Positions 16,820 through 24,651 of a stretch of 38,248 bases of DNA are shown one piece after another. The stretch comes from Methanomicrobiales archaeon (GTDB lineage: Archaea; Halobacteriota; Methanomicrobia; Methanomicrobiales; Methanospirillaceae): contig JANXYM010000091.1 in assembly GCA_025350045.1 (NCBI GenBank), positions 1 through 38,248 of the forward strand. Direction: 5' to 3'. The first letter of the stretch is position 1. Each line of letters begins with the position of its first letter. The position numbers and the translations under genes are program-made. The notes under the pieces were generated by a model. It did not search any database. It was not told the DNA's origin and saw nothing but the letters and a program-made list of their open reading frames with translations.

Positions 16820-17392
16820 TTATATCCACCAGTTTAAAATAACTTTTGTATCTGTTTCTATCTGCTGTACGCTCTTTGCGGGAAGCGGAGTTTTTGCCCG
16901 GACTATGCCAATTAGTTCTGATCCCTTATGCGTAAGCCCGAACAGGACCACACCTGTTGTCCCGGTGAGCGGCTCGTTTTTGAATATCTCACTGTAGGTC
17001 GCGGCATCCACCTGGGCGGAAGTTCCCCCGGAGGATCCAAAGAGAAGACCATCGGCAGTTGCCAGGGTGAAACTGACCAGGGAATATTTTCCTACGAGCG
17101 CTTCGAGGCTTTCTGTCAGGTTGCTTCTGGTGCTGGTGAGGTCGGTATCTTTTGGCCGGGAGGATTCAGCAGTTCGCGCCAGGGGGTCTGTCGTCATCAC
17201 CGGTCTGAATACGGGTGTGGGTTTGGATGCCGGCTGGTAATCAAGGGGATGAACGGGAGGCACGGATGCATCTGCATGCCGTTTATTTCCGGTTCTTCTC
17301 CGGAAGATCGCTATGGCGATGACCACGATAATGATGATACCGATGATTCCTATCGGCAGAAGATACCCGGATCCTGTCAGTGAAATGTCCAC
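16820..17392 (-). CDS. Membrane-anchored roadblock/LC7-like protein
   Basis: A 190-aa protein with a single N-terminal membrane helix (about 10-31), a basic stop-transfer (FRRRTGNKRH), a Pro/Ser/Thr-rich linker (about 40-88) and a C-terminal domain (about 90-190) that resembles roadblock/LC7: ESLEALVGKYSLVSFTLATADGL, then DAATYSEIF and a final amphipathic helix. The domain would face the cytoplasm, so the protein can tether partners to the membrane. Roadblock proteins dimerise and often regulate Ras-like GTPases (MglB type). It starts 22 nt after the stop of the gene at 17415 and is probably co-transcribed with it. The fold call is by pattern, moderately sure. Confidence 0.72.
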   Translation of the reverse strand: MDISLTGSGYLLPIGIIGIIIIVVIAIAIFRRRTGNKRHADASVPPVHPLDYQPASKPTPVFRPVMTTDPLARTAESSRPKDTDLTSTRSNLTESLEALVGKYSLVSFTLATADGLLFGSSGGTSAQVDAATYSEIFKNEPLTGTTGVVLFGLTHKGSELIGIVRAKTPLPAKSVQQIETDTKVILNWWI

Positions 17393-17414
17393 GATACAAC
17401 AACTCCTCTCGTCC

Positions 17415-18182
17415 TTACCGCTCCATCAGGTGTTCGAGCTGCAGCTGTTTGATCATGGTCTTGCAGTCATTGCGGATCTTATCGGTTACATTATCAAGGT
17501 CCAGCGTGTCAAACGTGTCGATATCATTATCGAAACTGCTCGGATCCTGGGGTGGCTCCTCTGCCGGTGCGGGCTTTTTTTGCTCCTGCTGGTGGCGGAC
17601 CGGGATCTGGGGGGTAGTATACTCCGGTGCACCAGGTTTTCTGGCTGAAAGTGGCTGGGCTGGAGGGGGTGAAGCCGGCTTTACCGGAAGTGGTTGGGAA
17701 CCTGTCCGGGTGAGTGAGGGGGTAACAACGGGTTTTGACGGGGCCGGTGCTGCGGTGAATGAAGAAGATGGCCGCAGGGCAGGTGATGCCACGTTTGCAG
17801 GTTTATGGGGGGCCGCAGTAGTTTTTAGTGGTGCTGCAACGGGTTTTGCAGGCGTTGCCGGAGCCGGGTGTACGGCCTTGAGAATACGGCATGGTTTGTT
17901 GAATTCGAGGGATAGCTGGACCTGGGCCTCGTCCAGGCTTGAGAGAGCTGCATCTACCTCATGATCGCCTATTTTCTGCAGCTCCTCCCATGCACCATCC
18001 CCGGATTTATTTAAGATCTTTGCGAGTATGCAGTTGCCGGATTTGAAGACGAGTGTCCCGCTCGCCGTATCGGATGAAATGTTGCAGATCCCGGAAAATT
18101 TCGTATGCTCGAGTTCATCGAGGATAGAAGAGATCAGTACGAGCTTCTTGATTTCACGGAAAGTACCTCTCGGGAGTTGCAT
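17415..18182 (-). CDS. DUF4388/PATAN-like protein with long proline-rich linker
   Basis: Residues about 1-105 are a domain like DUF4388 or PATAN (ILDELEHTKFSGICNISSDTASGTLVFKSGNCILAKI), found in bacterial and archaeal signalling and motility proteins. Residues about 105-205 are Pro/Ala/Thr-rich and disordered. The tail (about 210-255) is acidic and then helical (TDKIRNDCKTMIKQLQLEHLMER). The frame runs up to an ATG at 18230, but a TATA-like box (18207-18215) lies inside that extension, so I take the ATG at 18182, giving 255 aa and an almost leaderless mRNA. It is the first gene of the unit with the roadblock gene at 16820 and is divergent from the roadblock gene at 18441. Confidence 0.75.
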   Translation of the reverse strand: MQLPRGTFREIKKLVLISSILDELEHTKFSGICNISSDTASGTLVFKSGNCILAKILNKSGDGAWEELQKIGDHEVDAALSSLDEAQVQLSLEFNKPCRILKAVHPAPATPAKPVAAPLKTTAAPHKPANVASPALRPSSSFTAAPAPSKPVVTPSLTRTGSQPLPVKPASPPPAQPLSARKPGAPEYTTPQIPVRHQQEQKKPAPAEEPPQDPSSFDNDIDTFDTLDLDNVTDKIRNDCKTMIKQLQLEHLMER

Positions 18183-18206
18183 TATGTTCTTATGTAATTG
18201 CACTAG

Positions 18207-18215
18207 TGTATATAG
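18207..18215 (-). promoter_or_regulatory. TATA box of the DUF4388-like gene
   Basis: The minus strand reads CTATATACA about 29 nt before the ATG at 18182. Its position inside the longer possible reading frame argues against the upstream ATG at 18230 and for a transcript starting within a few bases of 18182. Confidence 0.65.
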
Positions 18216-18440
18216 GTTCTTTTCGTTCAATATCCCGCCCGAAAGCCCGCTCTTTTTGCACGCGCACTTCGTGATTTTTTGTTCAGGACCGGTATACCCG
18301 CTTGTTCTCTTCAGAAAAAAAAGCAGATACGAGTTTTTTTAATCAATGTTTTTGTTTTTTTTAATCAGTGAACGAGAGATAAAAGACCAACCTTTTAATA
18401 GAAAAAGAGCAAGAGAAATTAAATATTATATGGTGGACGT

Positions 18441-18788
18441 ATGTTAAAACCATTATTAGAGGAATTTTTAAAGGTGGAAGGGGTATCAGCTGCGGTTGTT
18501 GTCGGAAGGGATGGCTTTGTTATTGAAAGTGCTGTATCGGGCAAAGTCGATATAGAGGCACTGGGTGCAATGGCCTCAACCGGCCTGGGTACTTCTGAAG
18601 CAATGGGCAGCACGCTGGGAAAAGGCGAACTTTTACAGATGCTCGTAGAACTGGAAAAAGGACCCATTATTCTTTCCCCGTTATCTGCGGATGAGCTGAT
18701 TGCCATTGTAGCAGATACGACTTCAAATGTCGGAAGGATCCGGTATGAACTGAAGAAAAATAAAGAGCGCATCGTTGCTGCGCTCTGA
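18441..18788 (+). CDS. Roadblock/LC7 (MglB-like) protein
   Basis: A 115-aa protein that is one complete roadblock/LC7 domain: an N-terminal helix (MLKPLLEEFLKVEGV), a beta hairpin (SAAVVVGRDGFVIESA), a central amphipathic helix with small residues (ALGAMASTGLGTSEAMGS) and a C-terminal helix (RIRYELKKNKERI). Such domains form dimers; MglB acts on the GTPase MglA to set polarity in gliding bacteria. No MglA-like GTPase is in the window. The ATG has GGTGG about 5 nt upstream. It begins a plus-strand group continuing at 18810, about 20 nt later, divergent from the DUF4388-like gene. Confidence 0.88.
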   Translation: MLKPLLEEFLKVEGVSAAVVVGRDGFVIESAVSGKVDIEALGAMASTGLGTSEAMGSTLGKGELLQMLVELEKGPIILSPLSADELIAIVADTTSNVGRIRYELKKNKERIVAAL

Positions 18789-18809
18789 TCACCCCCACCC
18801 ACTCCTTTT

Positions 18810-19544
18810 ATGAAATTTCCCGCAGGAACTGACGGGGGGACCATTACAAATCCCCAGGAAGAGGGTTTGATACAGTATCTGATGGCTTTCCGGGGAGCTA
18901 TCGAGATCGAGATCGAGATCGAGACCGGGACCGGGAATGGATTTATCTTAACCGAGAACGGGAAACTCATTGCCGCATATTTTAAAACCGGAGAGACGGT
19001 ATCCCGGGGAAGGGAAGCCCTGTCGTACCTGATGATGGATTCTCCCGAGAGCGGATCGCAGCAGACGTTTAATTTAAGAAAATACAGTGATGATGAGTTT
19101 ACCCTTGCATTAAAAATTGCCCAGGCAGAAAACCTGCTTCTCTCATCGATCTCACAGAAAGTGGAGGCACCTGCCCCAGAAAGTGTCACAGAAAGCCCCG
19201 CAACGCCGGTACTGCTGGATACCCGCAAACTCGAAAAAATTGCCAGTCTGCCCGGTGTGATTGCCGTTTCGGCATTTTTTGAAGGTTTCCCAGTCCAGTC
19301 TCTAGGTTATGCAGACTTTGAACATGTTGCCGCGCTGGCTGAAGATCTCATGCGGGCTGGTGCGAAAATCGCCGATGAGATGAAGGTTGGACACCTCGAT
19401 CAGATGATCCTGGAAACAGCCGAGAATAAATTTATCATTGTACCCTGTGGCGATCTCTTCCTGTGCGTTTTTACCACTGCCGATGCCCAGCTCGGGCTCA
19501 TCAGGGTTGTACTGAAAAGTATCCAGGAAGAGATTACTGCCTGA
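18810..19544 (+). CDS. DUF4388/DUF2226-like domain fused to a roadblock domain
   Basis: A 244-aa protein. Residues about 15-115 resemble the DUF2226/DUF4388 type of domain (GFILTENGKLIAAYFKTGETVSRG). A linker of about 25 residues rich in Glu, Pro and Ser follows, and residues about 136-243 are a roadblock/LC7 domain (LPGVIAVSAFFEGFPVQSLGYADFEHVAALAEDL…FIIVPCGDLFLCVFTTADAQLG). This combines in one chain the two domain types found separately in the neighbouring genes. Near the N-terminus the DNA has hexamer repeats (18900-18937) that encode alternating Glu-Ile. It follows the roadblock gene at 18441 by 21 nt and probably shares its transcript. Confidence 0.8.
   Translation: MKFPAGTDGGTITNPQEEGLIQYLMAFRGAIEIEIEIETGTGNGFILTENGKLIAAYFKTGETVSRGREALSYLMMDSPESGSQQTFNLRKYSDDEFTLALKIAQAENLLLSSISQKVEAPAPESVTESPATPVLLDTRKLEKIASLPGVIAVSAFFEGFPVQSLGYADFEHVAALAEDLMRAGAKIADEMKVGHLDQMILETAENKFIIVPCGDLFLCVFTTADAQLGLIRVVLKSIQEEITA
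18900..18937 (+). repeat. In-frame hexanucleotide repeat
   Basis: About three and a half copies of TCGAGA are followed by two copies of GACCGG, encoding IEIEIEIE then TGTG in the DUF2226-like domain of the protein at 18810. Slippage here would change length by two residues without a frameshift. Confidence 0.7.
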
Positions 19545-19698
19545 TCCCGGTTCCCCGAAAGAACAGGGGAACGTGCTTATTTACCTGTCCAGGCAGAATC
19601 TGGTTGATCTGCCATCCACAGAGTAGATATAGTCACAGGCAAAATTATTATTTAGACTATTATATGCGAGCTCATCTAAAGACCAATTAACCAAGGTG

Positions 19699-22245
19699 AT
19701 GTCTGGATTGAACACGGATAGTGATGAAACCCTCGAAGATACCAACTCATTGTTGAAGATGATCGGTGGGATCAAGAAAAAAGAGGAGGCAAAAAAACCG
19801 CAAGACCCTGTTCAGCCTCCTGTACCCCCAAAAGCAGAGGAGAATGCAGCAGAAACGGGTGACTTTTCTGCCCTCTTAAAAAAGCTGGGGATGGCAAAAA
19901 AAGAGGCGCCGCCAGCAGCGCAGGCCAAAAAAACACAGCCTGTTTCCTCCCTGTCCGATGAGATGTCATTTTCCGATATGGATGACCTGCTCGAGGCACC
20001 CGGGGAACCAAAAAAGGCAGTTCCCCCTGTATCTTCAGATGCACAGAAACCGGATTTCTATGGAAAAGAAGTACGTGCTTCCTTGGGAAAACTGCTCAAT
20101 ACTACGGATGCAGCCACCCCCTCTCCCGTTCCCGCACCGGAGCCCGCAAGGCCACGCCCCCCCTTCAAAAAGGAACCCGTTTCCCGTCCTGTGTGGGAAG
20201 AAGAATCAGTAGTCGAGATCATCGATGAGGATCCAAAGGCACCCCTCAGGAAAAATCTTGCAAAAAAAGTTACTGCTGTGCCTCCCCATGAGCGGGAAGA
20301 AGAATCAGCAGTGGAGATCATCGATGAGGATCCAAAGGCAGCCCTCAGGAAATCTCTGGGCAAGAAAGTAGCTCCTGCTGCTCCCCCGGCTGCTGCAATG
20401 GTGACAGAATCTGATGAAAAGATCATATCCGTTGACCAGATAACTGATTTCTCCGGGCTTATTCTGCCCAAAGGTGCCACATTCAAGATCGAAGAGCTAA
20501 AATTACACGGGCGAATCAATGCTTTCGAGAGTTCCGGTTCCGGTACCCTTCCCCAGGAGTTTAACGAGATCTGGAAACGTGAATTTTCTACCGCCGGTTT
20601 CAAGGATCTCGATATTGACGGGGAGATAGAATTTGGTAAGGAAAAACTTAAGGCAGAGCCCAAGAGATTCGGCCTCTCAACCCTGTTTAAGGTGATCTCT
20701 TCAGAGCAGGAGGCGTACGATCCCAAGAAACACGGGCCGCTTGTGGACCTTGTCTTCCAGGCAAAGCCTGGTGTTGAAGAGATGGAGATGTATCCGGTCA
20801 ATGAGCCTTTTGCCTACATCCGGATCACGTACGATCATTCAACCCATGAGTACACCTACAATGTGCTCGAACCGATCCTCACCGAACCGGAAAAAGAGTT
20901 GTTAATCGAGCTCAAGGAGCGTCTCTTCGATACGCTCGATATCAATACCAAAGATATCTCCAAAGAAGAAGCCCGGCGCAAACTCCGGGGTTTTGCCGAT
21001 GATATTATTGTCGATTTCGGGATCAAACTCGCACCGGAACAGCGCGAGAAGATCCACTATAATATGTACAAGGATTTCCTTGGGGATGGTCTGATTGATC
21101 CGATTATGCACGACAAATATATCGAGGATATATCGTGCGATGGGGTCAATGTCCCCCTGTTTGCGTTCCATGCCAGCTATGAATCAATGAAGACAACGCT
21201 CTCCTATTATAATGCTGACGAACTTGATTCCTTCGTCACCAAACTTGCCCAGAGGGCAGGTAAATACATCTCGATTGCAGAACCGATCCTCGATGCTACC
21301 ATGCAGGATGGTTCCCGTATCCAGATGACACTCGGGCAGGAAGTCACCGCCCATGGTTCGACATTCACCATCCGTAAGTTCAAGGATGAACCCATCACCC
21401 CCACGGATCTGATTGAATGGGGTACCTTTGCCCCTCTCTCGATTGCGTACATCTGGTTGTGTGTGGAAAATGGCAAATCTGCCATATTTGCCGGGGGAAC
21501 TGCATCCGGTAAGACCACGGCTCTCAACGCGATTTCCCTGTTTATTCCGCCCATGTCGAAGATCGTCACCCTTGAAGACACCCGTGAAGTGAAGCTGCCC
21601 CACCCGAACTGGATCCCGAGCGTAACCCGTGATTCGTTTGATACTGCGGGCAGGGGTGAGATCAACATGTACGAACTGTTGCGGGCAGCGATGCGACAAC
21701 GTCCTGAATACATCATTGTGGGTGAGGTCCGTGGCAAGGAATGCCAGACACTCTTCCAGGCAATGAGTACCGGCCACATCACGTATTCCACAACCCACGC
21801 GGATTCCGTGGCAAGTGTCGTACACCGTATCGAAAACCCTCCCATGGATGTCCCGCGAAACATGCTGTCTGCCCTTGACTTCATCTGTATCCAGGTGCAG
21901 GCGCGCGTAGGCGGGAAACGTATCCGCCGGAACAAGCAGATCGTCGAGATCCTTGATATCGATCCGAGGACCAACGAGCTGATCACCAATGAGGTGTTCA
22001 AGTGGCGCTCTGCAACTGACGAACACTCCTACTCCGGAAAATCCTATCTCCTCGAAGAGATCATGGAGGCAAAAGGCTGGAGTGAGACCCGTATGCGCGA
22101 AGAGCTCAAGCGCAGGCAGGAAGTGCTCGAATGGATGAGAATCAAGAAGATCCGGCACTACAAGGATGTGGCAAAGATCCTGATCTCCTATCACCGGGAT
22201 CCCGAAGCGGTCATTGAAAAAGTGAGGAAAGATCTCTATGAATAG
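19699..22245 (+). CDS. Type II/IV secretion or pilus assembly ATPase (GspE/TadA/ArlI family)
   Basis: The motor ATPase that drives assembly of an archaeal type IV pilus-like or secretion machine, 848 aa from the ATG at 19699 (a GTG lies one codon earlier). The C-terminal half carries the family set: Walker A GGTASGKTT (about 599-607), Asp box TLEDTRE (about 624-630), Walker B in EYIIVGEVRG (about 670-679) and His box GHITYSTTHADS. The first 240 residues are unusually long and disordered, with an LLKK-x-G-type motif twice (NSLLKMIGG, SALLKKLGM) and a 33-residue tandem duplication. ArlI is about 550 aa, so the extension is extra. A TATA-like ATTATATG is about 35 nt upstream. Two TadC-like genes follow directly, the first overlapping by 8 nt. 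Confidence 0.93.
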   Translation: MSGLNTDSDETLEDTNSLLKMIGGIKKKEEAKKPQDPVQPPVPPKAEENAAETGDFSALLKKLGMAKKEAPPAAQAKKTQPVSSLSDEMSFSDMDDLLEAPGEPKKAVPPVSSDAQKPDFYGKEVRASLGKLLNTTDAATPSPVPAPEPARPRPPFKKEPVSRPVWEEESVVEIIDEDPKAPLRKNLAKKVTAVPPHEREEESAVEIIDEDPKAALRKSLGKKVAPAAPPAAAMVTESDEKIISVDQITDFSGLILPKGATFKIEELKLHGRINAFESSGSGTLPQEFNEIWKREFSTAGFKDLDIDGEIEFGKEKLKAEPKRFGLSTLFKVISSEQEAYDPKKHGPLVDLVFQAKPGVEEMEMYPVNEPFAYIRITYDHSTHEYTYNVLEPILTEPEKELLIELKERLFDTLDINTKDISKEEARRKLRGFADDIIVDFGIKLAPEQREKIHYNMYKDFLGDGLIDPIMHDKYIEDISCDGVNVPLFAFHASYESMKTTLSYYNADELDSFVTKLAQRAGKYISIAEPILDATMQDGSRIQMTLGQEVTAHGSTFTIRKFKDEPITPTDLIEWGTFAPLSIAYIWLCVENGKSAIFAGGTASGKTTALNAISLFIPPMSKIVTLEDTREVKLPHPNWIPSVTRDSFDTAGRGEINMYELLRAAMRQRPEYIIVGEVRGKECQTLFQAMSTGHITYSTTHADSVASVVHRIENPPMDVPRNMLSALDFICIQVQARVGGKRIRRNKQIVEILDIDPRTNELITNEVFKWRSATDEHSYSGKSYLLEEIMEAKGWSETRMREELKRRQEVLEWMRIKKIRHYKDVAKILISYHRDPEAVIEKVRKDLYE
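20195..20392 (+). repeat. 99-bp tandem duplication inside the ATPase gene
   Basis: Two units with a period of 99 bases (33 codons) begin with the same GGGAAGAAGAATCAG at 20195 and 20294, both encoding the core VEIIDEDPKA and then LRK followed by a lysine-rich turn. Differences are mostly single bases. The end of the second unit is less certain. Confidence 0.75.
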
Positions 22246-23161
22246 CTATGAGCGGTTCTGCTTCAACCTGCTTGGCAAACGGATGAAAGGCAAGCGTGAG
22301 GAGTATGCCCAACTGAGAACCGATCTCATCTCCGCCCGGTTCAAAACCTCGTTTGAGGCCTACCTTTCCACTGCCTTTGTCAGCTCCATTATTGTTGGGT
22401 TCAGTGCAGCAGCAGTAATCGGTATCTTTACCTGGATTTTGAAAATACCCGCCCTGATAAAATACAAGGGTGCCGTGCCCGGCCCGCTGGTTGCCCTGTC
22501 CGCTTACAGCATGATCCTGGGAACCATCGGGATTACGATCTTCTCCCTGCTGGTATTTGGCGGGCTTACGTATGTGGCATTCATCATGTATCCCGGTCTT
22601 GAGGCAGGGAACAGGCAAAGGAATATCGATGCCAGCCTCCCCTATGCGATCAATTATGTCACCTCCATGTCCACTGCCGGGATCACTCCTGCCGAGGTTT
22701 TCCGTTTGCTGGGGGACAGTCCCATCTATGGCCAGTGTTCGGTTGAGGCGCGGTATGTTGCCCGGGAGATCGATATTTTCGGTCGTGACCTGATCGATGC
22801 GCTCCGGCTGGTATCATCCACTACCCCCAGTAAACGGATGAAGGAATTTTTGCAGGGTGCGATGGCGAGCATTTCGAGCGGTGGCAACCTGACAACCTAT
22901 TTCCGGACAAAAGCAGACCAGTACGCGCTCGAGAACCGGCAGACGCAGAAACTGTTCTTAGATACCCTCGGGCTGATTGCGGAGTCGTATGTTACGGCAA
23001 TGGTTGCCGGCACGCTGTTTTTGATCATCCTGCAGTCAATTATGTCGGTGCTCTCCGGGGACAATAAGCCGATGTTCCTGTACGCAATTATCTATATCAT
23101 GATCCCTCTGGGGAGTATCGCGTTTGTGATTATGATCAGTTCAATGACACCGGAGTCCTGA
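22238..23161 (+). CDS. TadC-like membrane protein of the pilus/secretion platform (first copy)
   Basis: A 307-aa type II secretion system F/TadC family protein. It has four predicted membrane helices (about 42-68, 91-117, 247-270 and 278-302), with the cytoplasmic F-domain between helices 2 and 3 (DASLPYAINYVTSMSTAGITPAEVFRLL and ISSGGNLTTYFRTKA). These proteins form the inner-membrane platform that the ATPase turns or pushes. Its start overlaps the ATPase stop by 8 nt, which shows translational coupling. ArlJ of archaella has the two F-domains in one chain; here they are in two tandem genes, as in Tad systems. The family call is good. Confidence 0.9.
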   Translation: MNSYERFCFNLLGKRMKGKREEYAQLRTDLISARFKTSFEAYLSTAFVSSIIVGFSAAAVIGIFTWILKIPALIKYKGAVPGPLVALSAYSMILGTIGITIFSLLVFGGLTYVAFIMYPGLEAGNRQRNIDASLPYAINYVTSMSTAGITPAEVFRLLGDSPIYGQCSVEARYVAREIDIFGRDLIDALRLVSSTTPSKRMKEFLQGAMASISSGGNLTTYFRTKADQYALENRQTQKLFLDTLGLIAESYVTAMVAGTLFLIILQSIMSVLSGDNKPMFLYAIIYIMIPLGSIAFVIMISSMTPES

Positions 23162-23162
23162 T

Positions 23163-24281
23163 ATGGGCATCAAAGATCGCATCAACAATATCATGAAACG
23201 TGACAAAACCCCTCCCGCTCCCCTTACCTCCCTTCCTGACGCGGGTGCTGATATGGGCATCAAGGATCGTTTCAAAAGTCCGTTACCCGGCACTGGTAGT
23301 TCCCCCGCAAAAGCCGCAGCTATGAGTTCTGAGGAGGCAGAATACCAGGAGATCTCGCACAAACTTGAGCATGAACGCCAGACCCGGGAAGGTATAGGGC
23401 GATTCCTCAAACACCCGATCCAGGTGCTCCTGGAAAAACCGGTCAATATTCTGCTCGTTTGCATACCGCTTGCGTTGATCGTTTTCATTGGCGGTTTTAT
23501 CTTCAGTGTACGAACCTACGGCTTGCAGGTACTCTTCAAATCCACGGTTGTGGATGATTTTGCCGTCTTTGCCGTTCTCATAGCAATTGTCCCGGTAGCC
23601 CTCCTCGATCTTAAGGAACAATGGCGGATATCGAGCTTAGAAACGGGTCTCCCGAACTTTTTTAGGGATCTCGCCGGTATGAACGATTCCGGTATGACGC
23701 TGCCCAATGCCGTGCATCTCGTGGCGGGTTCAGAATACGGGACGCTCACCCCGCATATCCGTAAACTTGACAATGAGATGTCCTGGGGGGTAGGATTTGT
23801 TGAGGCACTGTACCGGTTCGGCAAAAGCCTGGGAACTCCTCTTGCAGACCGGAGTGTTGACCTGATCGCAAAGGCGAGCAGGGCTGGCGGTGATGTGAGT
23901 GAAGTGCTGCGGGCTGCGGCAAAGGATACCTATGAAGTGGTCAACCTCCAGCAGGAACGCAGTAATAATATGCTGATCTACGTGGTTATCGTCCTCGTCT
24001 CGTTTGCCGTGTTCCTGTTCGTTATTGCAATTCTTGTCACATCGTTCCTCTCGACAATGGCAACCGCCGGGGCTACTGCCGTTGCGAGTGGGGCAAAGGG
24101 GTTCGGGGGTATTATCGATATCTTCGTGTACAAGCGACTCTTCTCACACGCTGCGATGCTCCAGGGATTCTTCTCCGGGCTTGTGGCTGGCCAGATGGGT
24201 GAAGCACGTTTTGTATCAGGCCTGAAGTACTCTGCCATCATGCTGCTGATAGCATGGTTTACCTTCCGGTTCCTGATGTAA
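23163..24281 (+). CDS. TadC-like membrane protein of the pilus/secretion platform (second copy)
   Basis: A 372-aa type II secretion system F/TadC family protein, starting 1 nt after the stop of the first copy. The cytoplasmic N-terminus has the sequence MGIKDR at residue 1 and again at about 31, both with in-frame ATG, so the start is ambiguous; I take the upstream ATG because of its tight spacing. Membrane helices are at about 98-118, 130-150 and 275-300 and near the C-terminus (about 335-371). The F-domain is recognisable in LETGLPNFFRDLAGMNDSGM and KASRAGGDVSEVLRAAAKD. It presumably pairs with the first copy in the same platform. It ends the operon; a T-run and an intergenic repeat follow. 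Confidence 0.9.
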   Translation: MGIKDRINNIMKRDKTPPAPLTSLPDAGADMGIKDRFKSPLPGTGSSPAKAAAMSSEEAEYQEISHKLEHERQTREGIGRFLKHPIQVLLEKPVNILLVCIPLALIVFIGGFIFSVRTYGLQVLFKSTVVDDFAVFAVLIAIVPVALLDLKEQWRISSLETGLPNFFRDLAGMNDSGMTLPNAVHLVAGSEYGTLTPHIRKLDNEMSWGVGFVEALYRFGKSLGTPLADRSVDLIAKASRAGGDVSEVLRAAAKDTYEVVNLQQERSNNMLIYVVIVLVSFAVFLFVIAILVTSFLSTMATAGATAVASGAKGFGGIIDIFVYKRLFSHAAMLQGFFSGLVAGQMGEARFVSGLKYSAIMLLIAWFTFRFLM

Positions 24282-24283
24282 CC

Positions 24284-24292
24284 TTTTTTTTC
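24284..24292 (+). terminator. Oligo-T terminator after the pilus operon
   Basis: A run of eight T begins 2-3 nt after the stop codon of the second TadC-like gene. Oligo-T tracts act as archaeal terminators. No strong hairpin precedes it. Confidence 0.4.
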
Positions 24293-24303
24293 CTCTCTTG
24301 GAG

Positions 24304-24519
24304 AAATCCTGTTATTGTCATGGAGTACGTCCATGCTTTCTGGGGAATTCCGGTGTGACATCATCACTCCCCCAAAGGGGGAGGCTGCCCAAGGAAAGCA
24401 CCCCTTCGACCCCCTGTCTAAGGATTTTACTCCTTGCACAACGCCTTGTGGGATACCATAACTGCGGGGCATGCGAGCGTGCCCCCATGAGTTCCAGGAA
24501 AAAACGAATGATTTCTCCA
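24304..24519 (+). repeat. Dispersed intergenic repeat, copy 1
   Basis: This segment shares two separated blocks with 28456-28619 in the same orientation: a left block (AAATCCTGTTATTGTCATGG…CCATGCTTTCTGG…GTGAC) and a right block (TTCCAGGAAAAAACGAATGA / GTCAGGAAAAACAGATGA). The middle differs and in this copy holds a perfect hairpin, CTCCCCC/GGGGGAG at 24367-24383. The minus strand of both left blocks can be read as SPESMxVxxDNxRI, so a common coding ancestor is possible. Confidence 0.6.
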
Positions 24520-24651
24520 GATTTTTTTTTATATTGCCGGCCTGTTTGTGCAGAGTCCCGGCAGTACGATACCCATTCGGATAAAACAGTACTGTGCAGT
24601 TACTTCAATCGGTGCATTATTAGTAAGGAAATGCACAAAAACGAAAAAAAA

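Larger units (their letters stand above)
24282..24651. other. Gap holding a terminator-like T-run and a dispersed repeat
   Basis: These 370 bases lie between the second TadC-like gene and the convergent aIF1 gene. A run of eight T just after the TadC stop could terminate the pilus operon. The rest is mostly the repeat copy at 24304-24519. No gene is convincing. Confidence 0.5.

Noticed and set aside
18183-18230. Longer start of the DUF4388-like gene at 18230
   Set aside because: A TATA box lies inside the extra segment, which would place the transcript start after this ATG.
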